A stretch of 64,000 bases of DNA from Echinometra lucunter (Eukaryota > Echinodermata > Echinoidea > Camarodonta > Echinometridae), in NCBI GenBank assembly GCA_029962745.1, contig CM057171.1, positions 4,921,396 to 4,985,395 on the forward strand. Reading direction: 5' to 3'. The position numbers were made by a program, and so were the translations under genes. Shown here piece by piece: positions 1 through 12,190 of the stretch; position 1 is the first letter of the stretch, and each line of letters opens with the position of its first letter. The notes under the pieces are model-generated. The model had not been told where the DNA came from. It ran no database searches and saw nothing but the letters and a program-made list of their open reading frames with translations.

Positions 1-101
1 CCGGAATATGGCGTACATGTCTGGCACATTTCCTAGGAAAATAATGATAATAGTGATAATGTTAATTTGATTTTGACATTATTACTGCTGTTTTAAACAA
101 T

Positions 102-103
102 AT

Positions 104-166
<63 letters not shown>
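102..166. repeat. (CA)n(TA)n microsatellite
   Basis: A pure CA run is followed by a pure TA run. Block B lacks it at the matching point (about 30716), so it expanded after duplication or was lost in B. Confidence 0.9.
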
Positions 167-184
167 TTGATAACAATTTGCAAT

Positions 185-545
185 TCGCAATTCCTCCAAT
201 CTTCATTTAGTCAACCCAAAGTTGCGTACTGCCCATAGATCCATAAGACACCATGGTTCCAGACCTTTGGAATCCTCTCCTAGAATAGACTAAATCCAGT
301 AGTTCCCTCTACTCTTTTGAAGCCAAAGTTAGAACCATGTTACTATCAGAATATTCAAGGTAAAATTTCTGTGTCAACTCTTCAGTCTTTTCACAACGTC
401 ATCCTTTCTACCATTTGAATGATTACTAATATAATCCTCATTCTCATCCTCATCATCATCATCATCATTGTCACTATTCTTTTAAGTTAGGATTTCAATT
501 ATTTTGTTATCCATTCTGCTGATTTAACATGTTTATCTATTTAAT
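185..545 (+). mobile_element. LINE 3' relic 1, block A
   Basis: A decayed reading, DLWNPLLE then SSSSLYSFEAKVRTMLLSEYSR (several stops), matches the usual C-terminal tail of CR1/L2-like reverse transcriptase ORFs (LWN..LP...I...SS...FK..). It is followed by TCATC repeats. The same relic occurs in block B at 30725-31090. Confidence 0.55.
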
Positions 546-819
546 AATATTTATTTGGGGTTGCCATATTGTCAGGCATATTGCTTATAATGGCAATCCT
601 TCTTCCGCAAATGATTTTATGTTTAATCGATTAAACATAATTAAATCAAATCATTTTACGATAATTTGACAATTTATCTTTTTTTTTTTGAAAAATGATT
701 GTTACGAATACTTGTGTATTTATGATTTATTGTCAAAAAAGTACCTTTCTGTATATCATGTCACCGAAATATTAATATGAATGCAGAAGAAAAATGAATC
801 AAATCAAATCAATAGAATA

Positions 820-1055
820 ACAACAATAAACTCTGGAACAATCTTCCCATCTACATTCGTGAGGCCTCCACTACAGACTCATTCAAAATGCTTCTTAAAA
901 CTTATCCCATTAGGCAATACTTAGTTAATGTATTTTATATTTGTTCTTCCTTTATTCTCTCTTTTGTTCTCTCTTTGTTAAACTCTTACATGCGCTTAGA
1001 AACATTGTATTAAGCGCAGTATAAATGTTACATATTATTATTATAATTAATAATA
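820..1055 (+). mobile_element. LINE 3' relic 2, block A
   Basis: The open reading NKLWNNLPIYIREASTTDSF then KMLLKTY is the C-terminal end of a CR1/L2-like LINE polyprotein. It is followed by a 3' UTR with AAGCGC motifs and an ATT-rich tail. The copy in block B (31985-32215) has a one-base deletion in this frame. It was present before the block duplicated. Confidence 0.6.
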
Positions 1056-1106
1056 TTTTCAAATCAAAGTAAACTCTAAAATACTAGTGTTACCATGAAT
1101 ACTAAC

Positions 1107-4100
1107 CGAAGTTTATGAAGTGATCTCTTCGTGTTGTTAACAGCACTAAGAGCAATGTCCCGTTGTCATGTCCACGAAGTTTGAACGAAAGCTTGGTTCG
1201 ACCTATCGGATACATCACAGGACCGTCTTGAAGGTAAAGGGACCTCTTCAAATAAAACTTACAGTCTAAAAGAGAATGGAGGAAGAACTAAAGAGGATAA
1301 TGATAATATTCATGATTTTTATATCGGCGAATGCATCTCGCTGTCTCTAAGCGCTTTACAGAGACACTATTATCCCGATCATGGGATTCAGGTTTGTCCG
1401 CACACAGTGTATGTACCTTCTCCATTTCCCAGGGAACTTTCTATTCAGCCGCCTTTTGCATATCGATGCTTACAATACTAATCAAATATACACAGTATCC
1501 CTTTAACACTTGGGTGGAGAGTGGCAAATGTAGATAAATGTCTTGCCAAAGGACACAAAATGCTGTGCAGAGGTTGTAAACTCAATTCGTTTCTAATACA
1601 TTTTCCCATGGTATATTTTAAGCTAAGAAAGAGACAGCCTGCAGCTTGAAGGATAATTGACGAAAGTTTGATTTTTTTTGTACGAACCATGACAGAGTTG
1701 TCTACAAAAACCTGCCACTTTGAACATGTTGAAGATATATTGCTAGTTTGAGAATCGCCATGGAAAGTACAACGATACTTTTCAAACTTTCATTACTTTT
1801 TCAATTTGTAACCGATTTTGATTAAACTTTTGTAATTGCTTCTTTGTAAACTCTCTTTTCATTGAAATTGATTTGTCTCCAAGGTTTTCTTTTTCTGTTC
1901 CGTTATAGTGTTCAATCTTTTGATATAAACAATAACATTCGACCGTTTAAAAAAATTAAAAATCAGGTATAAACAATAAAGGCAAGATTAGAATATTGTG
2001 GTAGCTGCCTGCTATCAAATGAACTCTTTTTTTTCGTTTTGCTTTGTGTGTTGTTTTTGTTTTTGTTTTTTTAATTCTCCCAAAGTTCAAGCCACTTTCC
2101 TTTAAAAATAGTCATCGATGCCCCTATTTTCCTTTTTGTCACAGTATTTCATCCCCGGGGTCATTTTTTCCCATATAGTTTGTACATAGTCACGCGTCAC
2201 TTTACCTGTCCAACGTTTTAGGGCGTCCTTCCCACGCTTTACTAACAGTGACTTAAGTCCTAGCTGATACATACTGATTTATGCAGGCTCTATAAATCAT
2301 AATACTTACATTGACAGTACTCTCCAGCATATCTACTTGGACACACACAACGACAGACACCTTGTGAAATCTGGCGCGTACCCCCATTAAGACATGGCTC
2401 TGAATAAAAGATATTGATAAAACACCATATTTCAAGCCGTAATGAATTAAATCATAATTTTGAGGCAGAACTGATGAGATTTCACATGTGTAGTGGAGAG
2501 CTTATTCGTTGAATGTTTATTCTGTTTAGTATCACACTATAAGCCTACACCAAATTGAACTACTAAAAAGTGAAATTAAAGGATTTGGTGCACACTTTTC
2601 ATGGATTTTGTGAAAATTTTCAGTAAAAAATTTAAGTTTTCAGAACTTTGGGGGAGGAGGTACTTAACGTATTATCAGGGCCGCACGCAGATTTTTTTTT
2701 TCCGGGGGGGGGGGACTAAACGCATGAACGTTTTTGAAGAAGCTCAAAAGCGAGGGAGCGAAGCGACACAAAATTGAACTACTTTGAGATACTGTCATTA
2801 ATTTTCCATCTATAAATACATTACGTATAATCAGGGCTGCACGCAGAGATTTTTTTTTTCGGGGGGGGGCAAGACGCAAAAAATTTTCGAAGAAGCTCAA
2901 AAGCGAGGGAGCGAAGCCACCGAGCTGGTCACGAGGGCACTTTTGCATTTTTAGAAGTGAAATTGAAAAGATTTGATGCACACTTTTCGTGGATTTTGTG
3001 AAAATTATGAGTAAAAATTTTAAGTTTTCAAAATTTCGGGAGAGGGGGGAACTGCCCCCAGCCCCCCCCCCCCCCCCCCTTTGCGTACGGCCATGCGTAT
3101 TATGCATATGCATGAAAGGAAGAATTTCGTATGGATTATTTCATATAATGTTACTGATGATATTATCGAACGGACCAAAAACAAAACAAAACACAACAAA
3201 AGAACACCCAACCACAATCATGACAATGAAATCCACAAGCAGTACTCACCCTAATATTAGTATAAATTAGGTGTCCACCAGTAAATCTTCTGTCCTATAG
3301 GTTTAGAGTATACTGAGTTTTCGGTTTCCCAGTTTCGCGTACAGTGAAAAGGGTATCAAAATTGCAAAAATCAGGCAAAAAGAGTATACTTTTACATTAG
3401 CTTGATTAGAAAATACTTGTTTAGGGTGGGGAAAACATGACAAAATACATGTTTAGGGTATTCTGAGATCAAAGGATAATTACTTGTTTAGGGTCCATTT
3501 TGAAAGTCAACGAACGAGCATGGTGTCCATCTTGTAATGACAGTGCCCCCCCCCCCCCGAAAATCCCCTCACATCCGAATCAAGAAAATCTTCAAGAGAC
3601 TTCGCCAATAAATCACAGGGTTCCCCTACATACCACATTCTTCTTCCAAGATATACTGGTAACGTATAATCGATACATTATTCCTTTCCTTTCTCACACA
3701 AAATAACTGCGGTGTCGTCCACAGACCATTTATGCAAACGCCTAAAGAAAATAAGAAAAAAAAACATATATTAAAGAAAAGGAGCAAAATGAAATCTCAC
3801 GTTTTTAAGAAAAAAAATGATGAATAATTACGTAACTACAAATTAATCATCACACGCAACCATGACTGAGAATTTTAAGCGAAGGGCCAAAGTCAAATAT
3901 GTAGCTTAGTTTTTGAGTTCGTTCCACCATCTGTACAAACTAAGTACACCATGCTCATTTTCAAGCTTAAAGCATTACACACACTATTCAAGAGGTCTAC
4001 CTCAAAAAAATCTGTAGCGAAAGCTTCTAAATCCAAGATGGCGTCCAAAACGGTCGCCCTTTTGACGGGATTTGAATTTTTCAAGACAAAATTTGATAGA

Positions 4101-6029
4101 AACATCCAATTGCAACAAAATTGGTCTCATCTGAAAGAAAATTAAACTCCCTACAGTATGATGCCATTTGTGAGTAATATCAAAGTAATTCGGTCCAGAC
4201 TTTTAGTCAAAAAGTGTGTTTTTTTACATTTTTTCCCCAAAACTGAAAATTTGTAAAATGCATGATTTAGCATAAATCAAGAAAAAAATTAAGAATTGTC
4301 TTGAAACCTTCCAGAAAACTTTCTTGATATTGAATAATGATCTGTGGAAAATTAGAAAGCAATACCATTCTCTGTTCTAAAGTTATAATATCTCAAACTT
4401 AAAAACTCATATTTCATAAATTTCTCTTCTTGCATATGCATGTGTTATATTCCCATAGACTATAATGCATTAACATGCATGTGCCCTCTGGAAATTTAAA
4501 GTGCAGACGTGGATTTTCGCTCTACAAACCAAGTAGGCCATGCTCATATTTGCGCTTATTGACATGTTTGTAACTAAACTTGGATGATAGATGCCTTACA
4601 CAAACTCCAGTGTGATTGGGGAGTCAAAGCTCACATATGTAGGTCAAAGGTCAAATGAGGTCAAATGTTAACATTTTTGTGCATATTTCTACTGGGGTTG
4701 GTAACTTTAGAACCATAAGTCCATTTGTAACCAAACTTGGATAGTAGATGCCTTTCAGGGACATAACTGGTATTTGAGGGTCAAGGATCATTTATGTAGG
4801 TCAAAGGTCAAATGGTAAAAATTTCATGCATATTTCTACTGGGGTTGGTAAGTTTAGAACCATAAGTCCATTTATGACAAAACTTGAATGGTAATTACCC
4901 TTAAGGGACCTCATTGTTATCTGGGGGTCAAAGGTCATGGGTGCGGGTCAAAGGTCAAAGGAGGTTAAATGTAAAACTCTCCTGCAATTTTCTATTGGTG
5001 TTGATAGCTTTAGAACGATGACTCCAAACTTGGATGGTAGATGCCCTATATAGGGACCTCAATTCTGTTATGGAGCTTGGGTCATAGGTTTATATCATTT
5101 GATATTGAATATATGGATGCAAACTTTGAATGAGATACATGCACATATGTTCTTCACAACTTTTCATTTTGTTGTTGACATAATCATTGTGACTCTTCCA
5201 CGTATAAGCATGGAGCCATAAGCAGAAAATATATTTAGATCATAAAAATTGTTAGAAAATTCAAATTGGAATTAAATAGGTCTCAGATGAAAAGAAAGAT
5301 TTTTTTTTACAACTGAATGCCATTCATGAGGGATGTTGAGTTACCATGCAATTAATTCTATATTTAGTGGGAAAATATTGTTTTTTGACATACTTCCTCC
5401 CCCCCCCCCCCCCTGAAATTAGTGAAAGTGAGAGTAGGGTCAGAAAGTGTCGGAATGGAAAGGTTTCAATATCATTTTGTAAATAGATATATGATAGATA
5501 AATGAAATAGTCCTTATCATCTTGCTTCGCAGCCAATATATAATGGCTATTCAATTTTGAATGGGTTATATTCTTTGAAATTACAAATTACACATGTCAC
5601 ATTTAATGGAAAGAAAATAATAACTATAGAAATATGGTAAAATGGCAGCTAGAGCATTCTTTCAAAGAACACTTTAAATATTCTAGTGTCATTAAGTTAT
5701 TTTTTCAACTCACTGGAAGTGGTTTTTTTTTATCTGGTCCAGTTGTGGTAACGTATTATATAAATTTAATATAAATTAGTACAAAATGACTTCACAAGAT
5801 AATAAGCTATCACAACCATGATTAGCAGAAAGAAAAAATAATGTCTAATTTCTCATTTGTTAAAAACTCATTATTTGTATATTACAGTTTATTATTCAGC
5901 ATAATTATATACTCTAATTTTTAATTAGACAGCTAACTTTAAGTTAATTTTAACAGCGGCATAAAAAAATCAATCCATAAAAAATTAATAGTGTGCATGC
6001 ATACAAATATCAACAGCAGAAATTGGACC

Positions 6030-6083
<54 letters not shown>

Positions 6084-8545
6084 ATAGGATTGATATAGCG
6101 TCTTTTCCATTTTGATTAAATGCTCAAGGCGCTTCAAAAAAAAATACAAAATAGAATTAAAATACAAATACATACAACATTGTACATGTACCTTTGCACT
6201 GTCTCTTATTCATGTAGCAATCGGATACGGCAAAAAGGACTGTTTCGTAACCTTTCTGTTTTTGAAATTTGGGTGTTTTTATTAAATTGTACATAATATT
6301 TATGGCAAAAGGCAATGAAAAAGTCTAGACACAGCATTCTACATCTCATGCTTCCAATGAGCTCACTTTAAGGACTTTCTCATATGTTTTGTAATCTTAT
6401 TCTAATTTTTTTCATGGCATGTGTCTTGATACCTTCAGGGAGCTGAAAATTTCACTAGGTTGAGTACTTAACTTGTAAACAAATTTGTAAACAAATTTGT
6501 TTACAAATCCTGAATTTCTCCCATTAAGCTCATTCTTTATTTGTTAAGTACTCAAGTTGCCAATGAACACTGATGAAGACAAAAGCTTAATCCTCAAGGA
6601 AAGGATGAATATATCAATAATACAATGTATTTGACCTGCACCCATTACCTTTGACCCCCAAATAACAATGAGGTCCCTAAAGGGTAATTACCATTCAAGT
6701 TTTGTTATAGATGGACTTATGGTTCTAAACTTACCAACCCTAGTAGAAATATGCATGAACATTTTACCATTTGACCTTTGACCTACATACATGACCTTTG
6801 ACCCTCAAATACCAGTTATGTCCCTGAAAGGCATTTACTATCCAAGTTTGGTTACAAATGGACTTATGGTTCTAAAGTTACCAATCCCAGTAGAAATATG
6901 CACGAAAATGTTAACATTTGACCTCATTTGACCTTTGATCTACATATGTGAACTTTGACCCCCCCCCCTCCCCCCCCCCCCCCGAATAACACTGGAATTT
7001 GTGTAAGGCATCTATCATCCAAGTTTAGTTACAAACATGTCAATAAGCACAAATATAAGCATGGCCTACTTGGTTTGTAGAGCGAAAATGAATGTGTGCA
7101 CTTTTGTAGAGGGCACATGCATGTTAATGCATTATAGTCTATGGGAATATAACACATGCATATGCAAGAAGAGAAATTTATAAAATATGAGTTTACAAGT
7201 TTGAGACATTATAACTTTAGAACGGAGAATGGTATTGCTTTCTAATTTTCCACAGATCATTACTGAATATCAAGAAAGTTTTCTGGAAGGTTTCAAGACA
7301 ATTCTTAATTTTTTTTCTTGATTTATTCTGAATCATGCATTTTGCAAATTTTTAATTTTGGGGAAAAAATGCAAAAAAATACGCACTTTTTGACTAAAAT
7401 CTGGACCGAATTACTTCTACACTACTCACAAATGGCATCAAACTGTAAGGAATTTAATTTTCTTTCAGATGAGACCAATTTTGTTAAAATTGGATGTTTC
7501 TATCAAATTTTATCTTGAAAAAATTCAAATTCAGTCAAATTGGCGGCCATTTTGGACACCATCTTGGATTTAGAAGCTTTCGCTACAAATTTTTTGAGGT
7601 AGACCTCTTGAATATTGTGTGTTATGCTTTAAGCTTGAAAATGAGCATGGTCTACTTAGTTTGTACAGATGGATAAACGAAACACACCCCCCCCCCCCCC
7701 CCCTTTCTGCTTTTGGGCCTCCGCTTATTTGGAATTTGTCAAGGCAGAAAGGAATTCTTATAAATCTAATTCTGTATTATGAAAATGACACCTTGGACGA
7801 GGTGCGAAGACAACTGACATTGAAAACTTTGTAGGCTTAGATCAAACCTTTGAAAATAACTCTTGCTGAACATTCAAGAGATAGATAAACCTTTGTACAT
7901 AACATTCTTTCAATCAAATTTTTAAATCGATTTTCAATATTTAATCTTAATTCATCTTGAGAGTAGCAGGTGTTGGGGCACATGCCTCCGGGAACAGTGA
8001 TGTACTTCACTTTTGTGCACCCTGACACACTTGTTGCTCCCTAATCATTTTTGCATGTTCTTCCATTCTTATTATGTATTTGTCTGCTGCTACTGATGTA
8101 ATGTATCGGTGATTTTTCTTAATTTGGTCGAATGAATAATAATAGTACTACTACTAATAACAATAACTGAAGCTAACGCATGGGGTGGATGCAAGATTTT
8201 CGTAAAAGTCAACATTCCAAAAGTTTAAAAAAGCAGAAAAAAGCTAAAGGAATGCTAGATCGTTTTTTTTTTTTAATATAAGGGTGAAGGACACACCACG
8301 CAAATTACTATTGTGCCCCTACAATCCTCTAATGGGGCGACCTTCTCCATTCCATGTAATCAGGTAAAACTTTGACGGAAATATTTCATGAAGTTGAAAA
8401 AGGTATAATACACATTATTTTGCATTTTTTTGAGTGAATTGTAGTAAGTTTTCTTCTACACAGGAAAATCGATGGATTTATGGACAAAGTAGCAGAAAAG
8501 CTTACCAATAAAGCAGGAGGCAAAGAGCAGTCCAGTCCAACTCAT
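1107..8545 (-). CDS. Secreted EGF/FAMeT-like protein, exons 1-4 (copy A, 3' partial)
   Basis: This is the paralogue of the gene at 29766-37073. Exons are 8506-8545 (signal peptide MSWTGLLFASCFI), 3634-3741, 2310-2399 (EGF-like) and 1107-1265 (first half of the FAMeT-like domain). Splice sites and phase 1 junctions match copy B. The last exon would fall left of position 1, so the gene is cut by the window and is not necessarily broken. Against copy B, exon 3 has two differences, both synonymous. Exon 2 has two synonymous and two replacement changes. Exon 4 has about 20 replaced codons, about six synonymous ones and an in-frame 6-nt length difference. Intron 1 contains a 3.85 kb foldback element (3876-7727) that copy B lacks. 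No stop or frameshift is seen in the four exons. Whether A and B are two genes or one gene with repeated exons is unresolved; exon 1 in both favours two genes. Confidence 0.65.
2679..3092. mobile_element. GGCCGTACGC-type element pair with G/C tracts, block A
   Basis: The region starts with GGGCCGCACGCAG and a T run plus G run, contains a second start (GGGCTGCACGCAG, ~2832), and ends CCCC then GCGTACGGCC. The same ends and the inner AAGCTCAAAAGCGAG segment recur at 45642-45920. The matching part of block B (about 35270-35300) lacks all of it. It looks like nested, non-autonomous terminal-inverted-repeat elements; no coding capacity is seen. Confidence 0.6.
3876..7727. mobile_element. 3.85 kb foldback element in intron 1 of copy A
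   Basis: The ends are inverted (TAAGCGAAGGGCCAAA at left; the right end read in reverse gives TAAGCGGAGGCCCAAAA). Inverted arms of about 1.05 kb (about 3900-4960 and 6640-7690) flank a 1.7 kb centre. Block B has the intact empty site at about 36210, which defines the insertion. The likely target duplication is ATTT or TTT. Arms contain ~150-bp internal repeats with AGGTCAAAGGTCA motifs. No transposase is recognised in the centre, which includes an (AAT)n run. Confidence 0.8.
6034..6082. repeat. (AAT)n microsatellite
   Basis: A pure trinucleotide run lies inside the centre of the foldback element. Confidence 0.9.
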
Positions 8546-8685
8546 GATGACAGACAGAATGGAGATTCATCTCCAAGATCTTATTAATTTCCACGCTTTT
8601 GAGTGACATCAGACAATTTTCTGATTTTATGTAGGTACAGCATATTAAGTAGTCAAGTCAACGACACGATCAAACACTGATTCGA

Positions 8686-9275
8686 CGAACTAATAATGGC
8701 CATTGTCCAGCAGTGAAGCTTTTTTAATGGGAGTAGTAATAGCAGTGAGTATGGTGTCGGCCATAGAGTTTGTACACGATTTTTTTTTCGTACTTTTTCA
8801 CCAATTAAACTTTCATTTCGCACCCTAGTAGGATCAATTAAACTTTCATTCCACACTATCTTAAACGACTTTTCAACCAAACGAACTAATAATGGCCATC
8901 GTCCAGCAGTGAAGCTTTTTTAATGGGAGTAGTAATAGCAGTGAGTATGGTGTCGGCCATAGAGTTTGTACACGATTTTTTTTTTCGTACTTTTTCACCA
9001 ATTAAACTTTCATTTCGCACCCTAGTAGGATCAATTAAACTTTCATTCCACACTATCTTAAACGACTTTTCAACCAAACGAACTAATAATGGCCATCGTC
9101 CAGCAGTGAAGCTTTTTTAATGGGAGTAGTAATAGCAGTGAGTATGGTGTCGGCCATAGAGTTTGTACACGATTTTTTTTTCGTACTTTTTCACCAATTA
9201 AACTTTCATTTCGCACCCTAGTAAGATCAATTAAACTTTCATTCCACACTATCTTAAACGACTTTTCAACCAAAC
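8686..9275. repeat. 196-bp tandem repeat, three copies
   Basis: CGAACTAATAATGGCCA recurs at 8686, 8882 and 9079, giving periods of 196 and 197 bases. The copies are nearly identical. Further diverged partial units (CACCAATTA, ACTTTCATT) run on to about 9390 and also appear at 17940-18110. The array begins exactly where block A/B homology ends. Confidence 0.9.
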
Positions 9276-9820
9276 AGACTTTTATACATCACGTTTTCAC
9301 CATTTAGACTTTCATTCCACTTTTTCACCAATTATACTTTCATTTCGCGCTCTCTTACAAGACTTCTTAACCGAATAGACTTTTGAGAAGAAAACAAGTG
9401 TACAAATGATTTGCCATTGCTTGCCGTTTCATTCCGTATGAGGCATCAAGACACAAAGGCAATGTATGCCAAAATATCATAACATGTGATGAATATCAAA
9501 ACAGTCTGAACCAGGAAACAATGTCATGAGACATAATAATAATACATAATACCTATAAGGCGCTTAATACTAGTGTTTCTAAGCCACTATGTTCGGTCTA
9601 AAACTAAATTATCAGGACATGAAAATAAGATAACATAAAAAATACAGATGCATTGGAACTGTGGCAACCTATTTAACTCACTGAAAAGATATTGTCTCGT
9701 GATCAGGAAGGATAGTAGCTCCTCCCTGGGGCTGTTGATCACGTGACCCACCCGCAGAATATTAGCTCCCACGGGTATTCCCGTAAATCTTGGTAAATTA
9801 AATCTTTGGAGCATATAATT

Positions 9821-11533
9821 AGGTGGTCTGTCATCTTTGACAGATCACCTCTTAATTTAGTCAGAATTTTCTTTATTTTTATTTCTTCAACCCACCATTT
9901 TTGTGCACTCGAAATCTCAGAATCGGCTGGGTCAAATTTCATGAAATTTTCGTCAGTTATTAGTCTTAACAAGATCTCACCGTTCCATATATTTTCATGC
10001 TCATCTGGTCATTGTGACGTCATCCAGGCGCCATTTTGTGAAAATAAACTAAGGGTCATATCTTCATAACGGAAAGTCATTTTTTATTCATATTTGGCAT
10101 GACGAATATTCATATCAGTCCAAACATTTTCATCTATTAAGACGCGCGCGTACGCGTACGTCCGCGCGTCAGTGCGCGCGCAAAAATTAAAAATGCTCAA
10201 AATCGACTCATATTCATTTTGCACACGTTTCAGGCCATTTTAAGCAGTTCAAAAATTTGCGCGCGTTCGCGTCCGCATGCGCGTCATACGAGCGCGCAGG
10301 TCCCAAATAACGTTAAAACGTCGTTTTTTTCAGTGGATTTGCGTTTCTGATACTTTTCTTAGCAATTTCCATTAATTTAGAACTGATTTCGACTAACCAT
10401 AAGGTCACACGCGCGCGTCAAAGTTCAAAATCCGTGCGCGCGTCAATGGGGCAAATAATGTAAAAACACGCAAAAACATGCCCCTTTAAAATCCGCCATA
10501 GCTCCTTAGAATGCGTGGAGACCCCCAATTTTTTTCTACATATTCTGAAAGGTTATGAGTTGTAGATGTGAATCCATGACAAAAATTTATCTTATCGATA
10601 TCATGATGTCATCCTATTCTTATGTGAACTCAAAATTTTGATTTTTAATTTTTGACGTTATATTTTTTGCCTTTAACCGAGACTATCTCTCTTATTATTT
10701 GTCAATTTCCGCCGAGATTTCGATATGTTGTAGCTGAGACAATTTTCTACAAATATGTTTTCAGTGTTACTCATTTTGATGAGGTTATCATGGTCTAAAT
10801 TCACGTATAAAGGTACAATGTCAATTTTTCTCATTTTACGTGTATTCTCTATGGGACATGACCTTTACGTAATTCTCGATTCTACATTCTCGTCTTCTTT
10901 GATCAACATTTCCCTTATTTCTGCTTGATTTTCGCCCATCTTTAAGTATGTTGCAGCTGAGAAAATTCTCTGTCTTATGCATTCATAATTATGTTTTTTA
11001 AGCAATAGTCGAAAACATGTCAAAATTTTGGCTGGAAAACATGATATTAGAATTCCGTTTTGAATCTACGTGTTATCTCTATGAGCTGTTATGCAGGTAT
11101 ACCTTCAAAGCACTTGCCTCACATGCTCAAGGTCCCTGGTTCGAGTCCCGGAGGGAAGGGGGCAATTTCTTTCCGTTTGCTTTCTTTTTACATGTTATAT
11201 TACTATCCTCTTTAACTATATAATTACATATACAGTCACAGTCAACGAAATAAACTGCTGATTTTGGCCCGTTATGAAAATTGCAATGCAGTGCACTGTA
11301 TTTTATGTACAACCCTATAGAAAATCTGATTAGTTAAGGTAAATTAAAGCTTTGGATCACCTTTTAAGTATTCTGCGATATCAAATCATCCAATTTCTAT
11401 GGCGTTAGTCTCCTATCGATACGTATAAAATTTTATCAAAAGTCTTACCAACGAATTTATCACAATCCACGTCGAAACCTAAGAGATGCCGACAGACCAC
11501 CTAATTCGTCATGTGACGAATTCAAATGTCTCG
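9821..11533. mobile_element. Element with AGGTGGTCTGTC inverted ends
   Basis: The left end reads AGGTGGTCTGTC and the right end GACAGACCACCT (to ~11502), a 12-bp perfect terminal inverted repeat. About 30 further bases, including ATTCGTCA-TG-TGACGAAT, precede rejoining of unit R. Unit R copy 2 (near 16353) gives the empty site. It contains an alternating CG-rich tract (10140-10450) and a tRNA-like relic. No transposase is seen, so it is probably non-autonomous. Confidence 0.7.
11083..11157 (+). pseudogene. tRNA-like relic (Val-type)
   Basis: The 3' two thirds resemble tRNA-Val(CAC): anticodon loop GCCTCACATGC and a B box GGTTCGAGTCC with pairing T-stem bases. The D arm and 5' acceptor strand are not recognisable. 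It lies within a transposon and is probably SINE- or pseudogene-derived. Confidence 0.4.
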
Positions 11534-11639
11534 TTTGATATTAATATTGGTGATCTTGCGGGTTTAAAACAATTGGTTTCTGAACAAAAGCCCTTATAAG
11601 ATTGTCACTTTATTCTCCTCCGTTATTTTCCGACCTACA

Positions 11640-12190
11640 GTTGTCTACACTGCTTTATCCGTGCCGCCAGCCCCGACATCATGCCCAACCTCCAAGCCAA
11701 TTGCAGGCACACACAACTGACCGCACTTTTCTGTCAGTGCTGCCAGCCCAGACATCCTGCCCAACCTCCCAGCCATATTGAAGGCACACACAACTGACCA
11801 AACTGTTTTATTAGTGCTGTCAGCCCCGACATCCTGCCCAACCTACAAGTCATATTGCAGGCACACACCATTGACCACACTGTTTTATTAGTGCTGTCAG
11901 CCCCGACATCCTGCCCAACCTTCAAGCCATATTGCAGGCACACACAATTGACCACACTGTTTTATTAGTGCTGTCAGCCCCGACATCCTGCCCAACCTCC
12001 CAGCCATTGCAGACACTCACAATTGACTACACAGTTTTATCCGTGCTGCCAGCCCCGACATCCTGCCCAACCTCCCAGCCTTATTGCAATCACACACAAT
12101 TGACAGTACTGTTTTATCAGTGATGCCAGCCTTGACATCCTGCCCAACCTCCCAGCCTTATTGCAGGCACACTCACAAATGTGCAGTGAT
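11640..12190. repeat. 77-bp minisatellite, seven copies
   Basis: GACATCCTGCCCAAC (or one mismatch) recurs at 11675, 11751, 11828, 11905, 11982, 12057 and 12134, a period of 75-77 bases. Diverged units with CTCCCAACC or CTCCCAGCC continue to about 12560. Confidence 0.9.

Larger units (their letters stand above)
1..8740. repeat. Segmental duplication, block A
   Basis: It aligns in the same orientation with 30181-37260 from its first base: CCGGAATATGGCGTACATGT against CCGGAATATAGCGTTCATGT. The match continues through LINE relics, gene exons and introns until CGAACTAAT at about 8690. Differences are substitutions plus private insertions (for A: 2565-3092 and 3876-7727). The left edge lies outside the window. 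Confidence 0.9.
9380..11600. repeat. Paralogous unit R, copy 1 (interrupted)
   Basis: The flanks 9380-9820 and 11534-11600 are contiguous in the second copy (13089-13316 plus 16139-16425). This copy is interrupted by the AGGTGGTCTGTC element; the other is interrupted elsewhere. The unit holds no recognised gene. Confidence 0.75.

Noticed and set aside
2664..3113. 149-codon minus-strand ORF with Pro and Gly runs
   Set aside because: It crosses two transposon copies with G/C homopolymers and is absent from block B; no domain.
3245..3300. GTGAGT donor candidate on the minus strand in both blocks
   Set aside because: No reading frame upstream of it is shared by the copies, and the phase 1 exon chain works without it.
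8462..8587. Plus-strand conserved ORF (MDK..E.LTNKAG.KEQSSPTHD), also at 36985-37117
   Set aside because: It is antisense to exon 1 of the EGF/FAMeT gene and its 5' UTR. Differences between copies are mostly replacements, while the minus strand gives a signal peptide with a correct donor.
11640..12190. Regular 77-bp repeats considered as a CRISPR array
   Set aside because: The whole unit is conserved, with no variable spacers, and the context is eukaryotic: this is a minisatellite.
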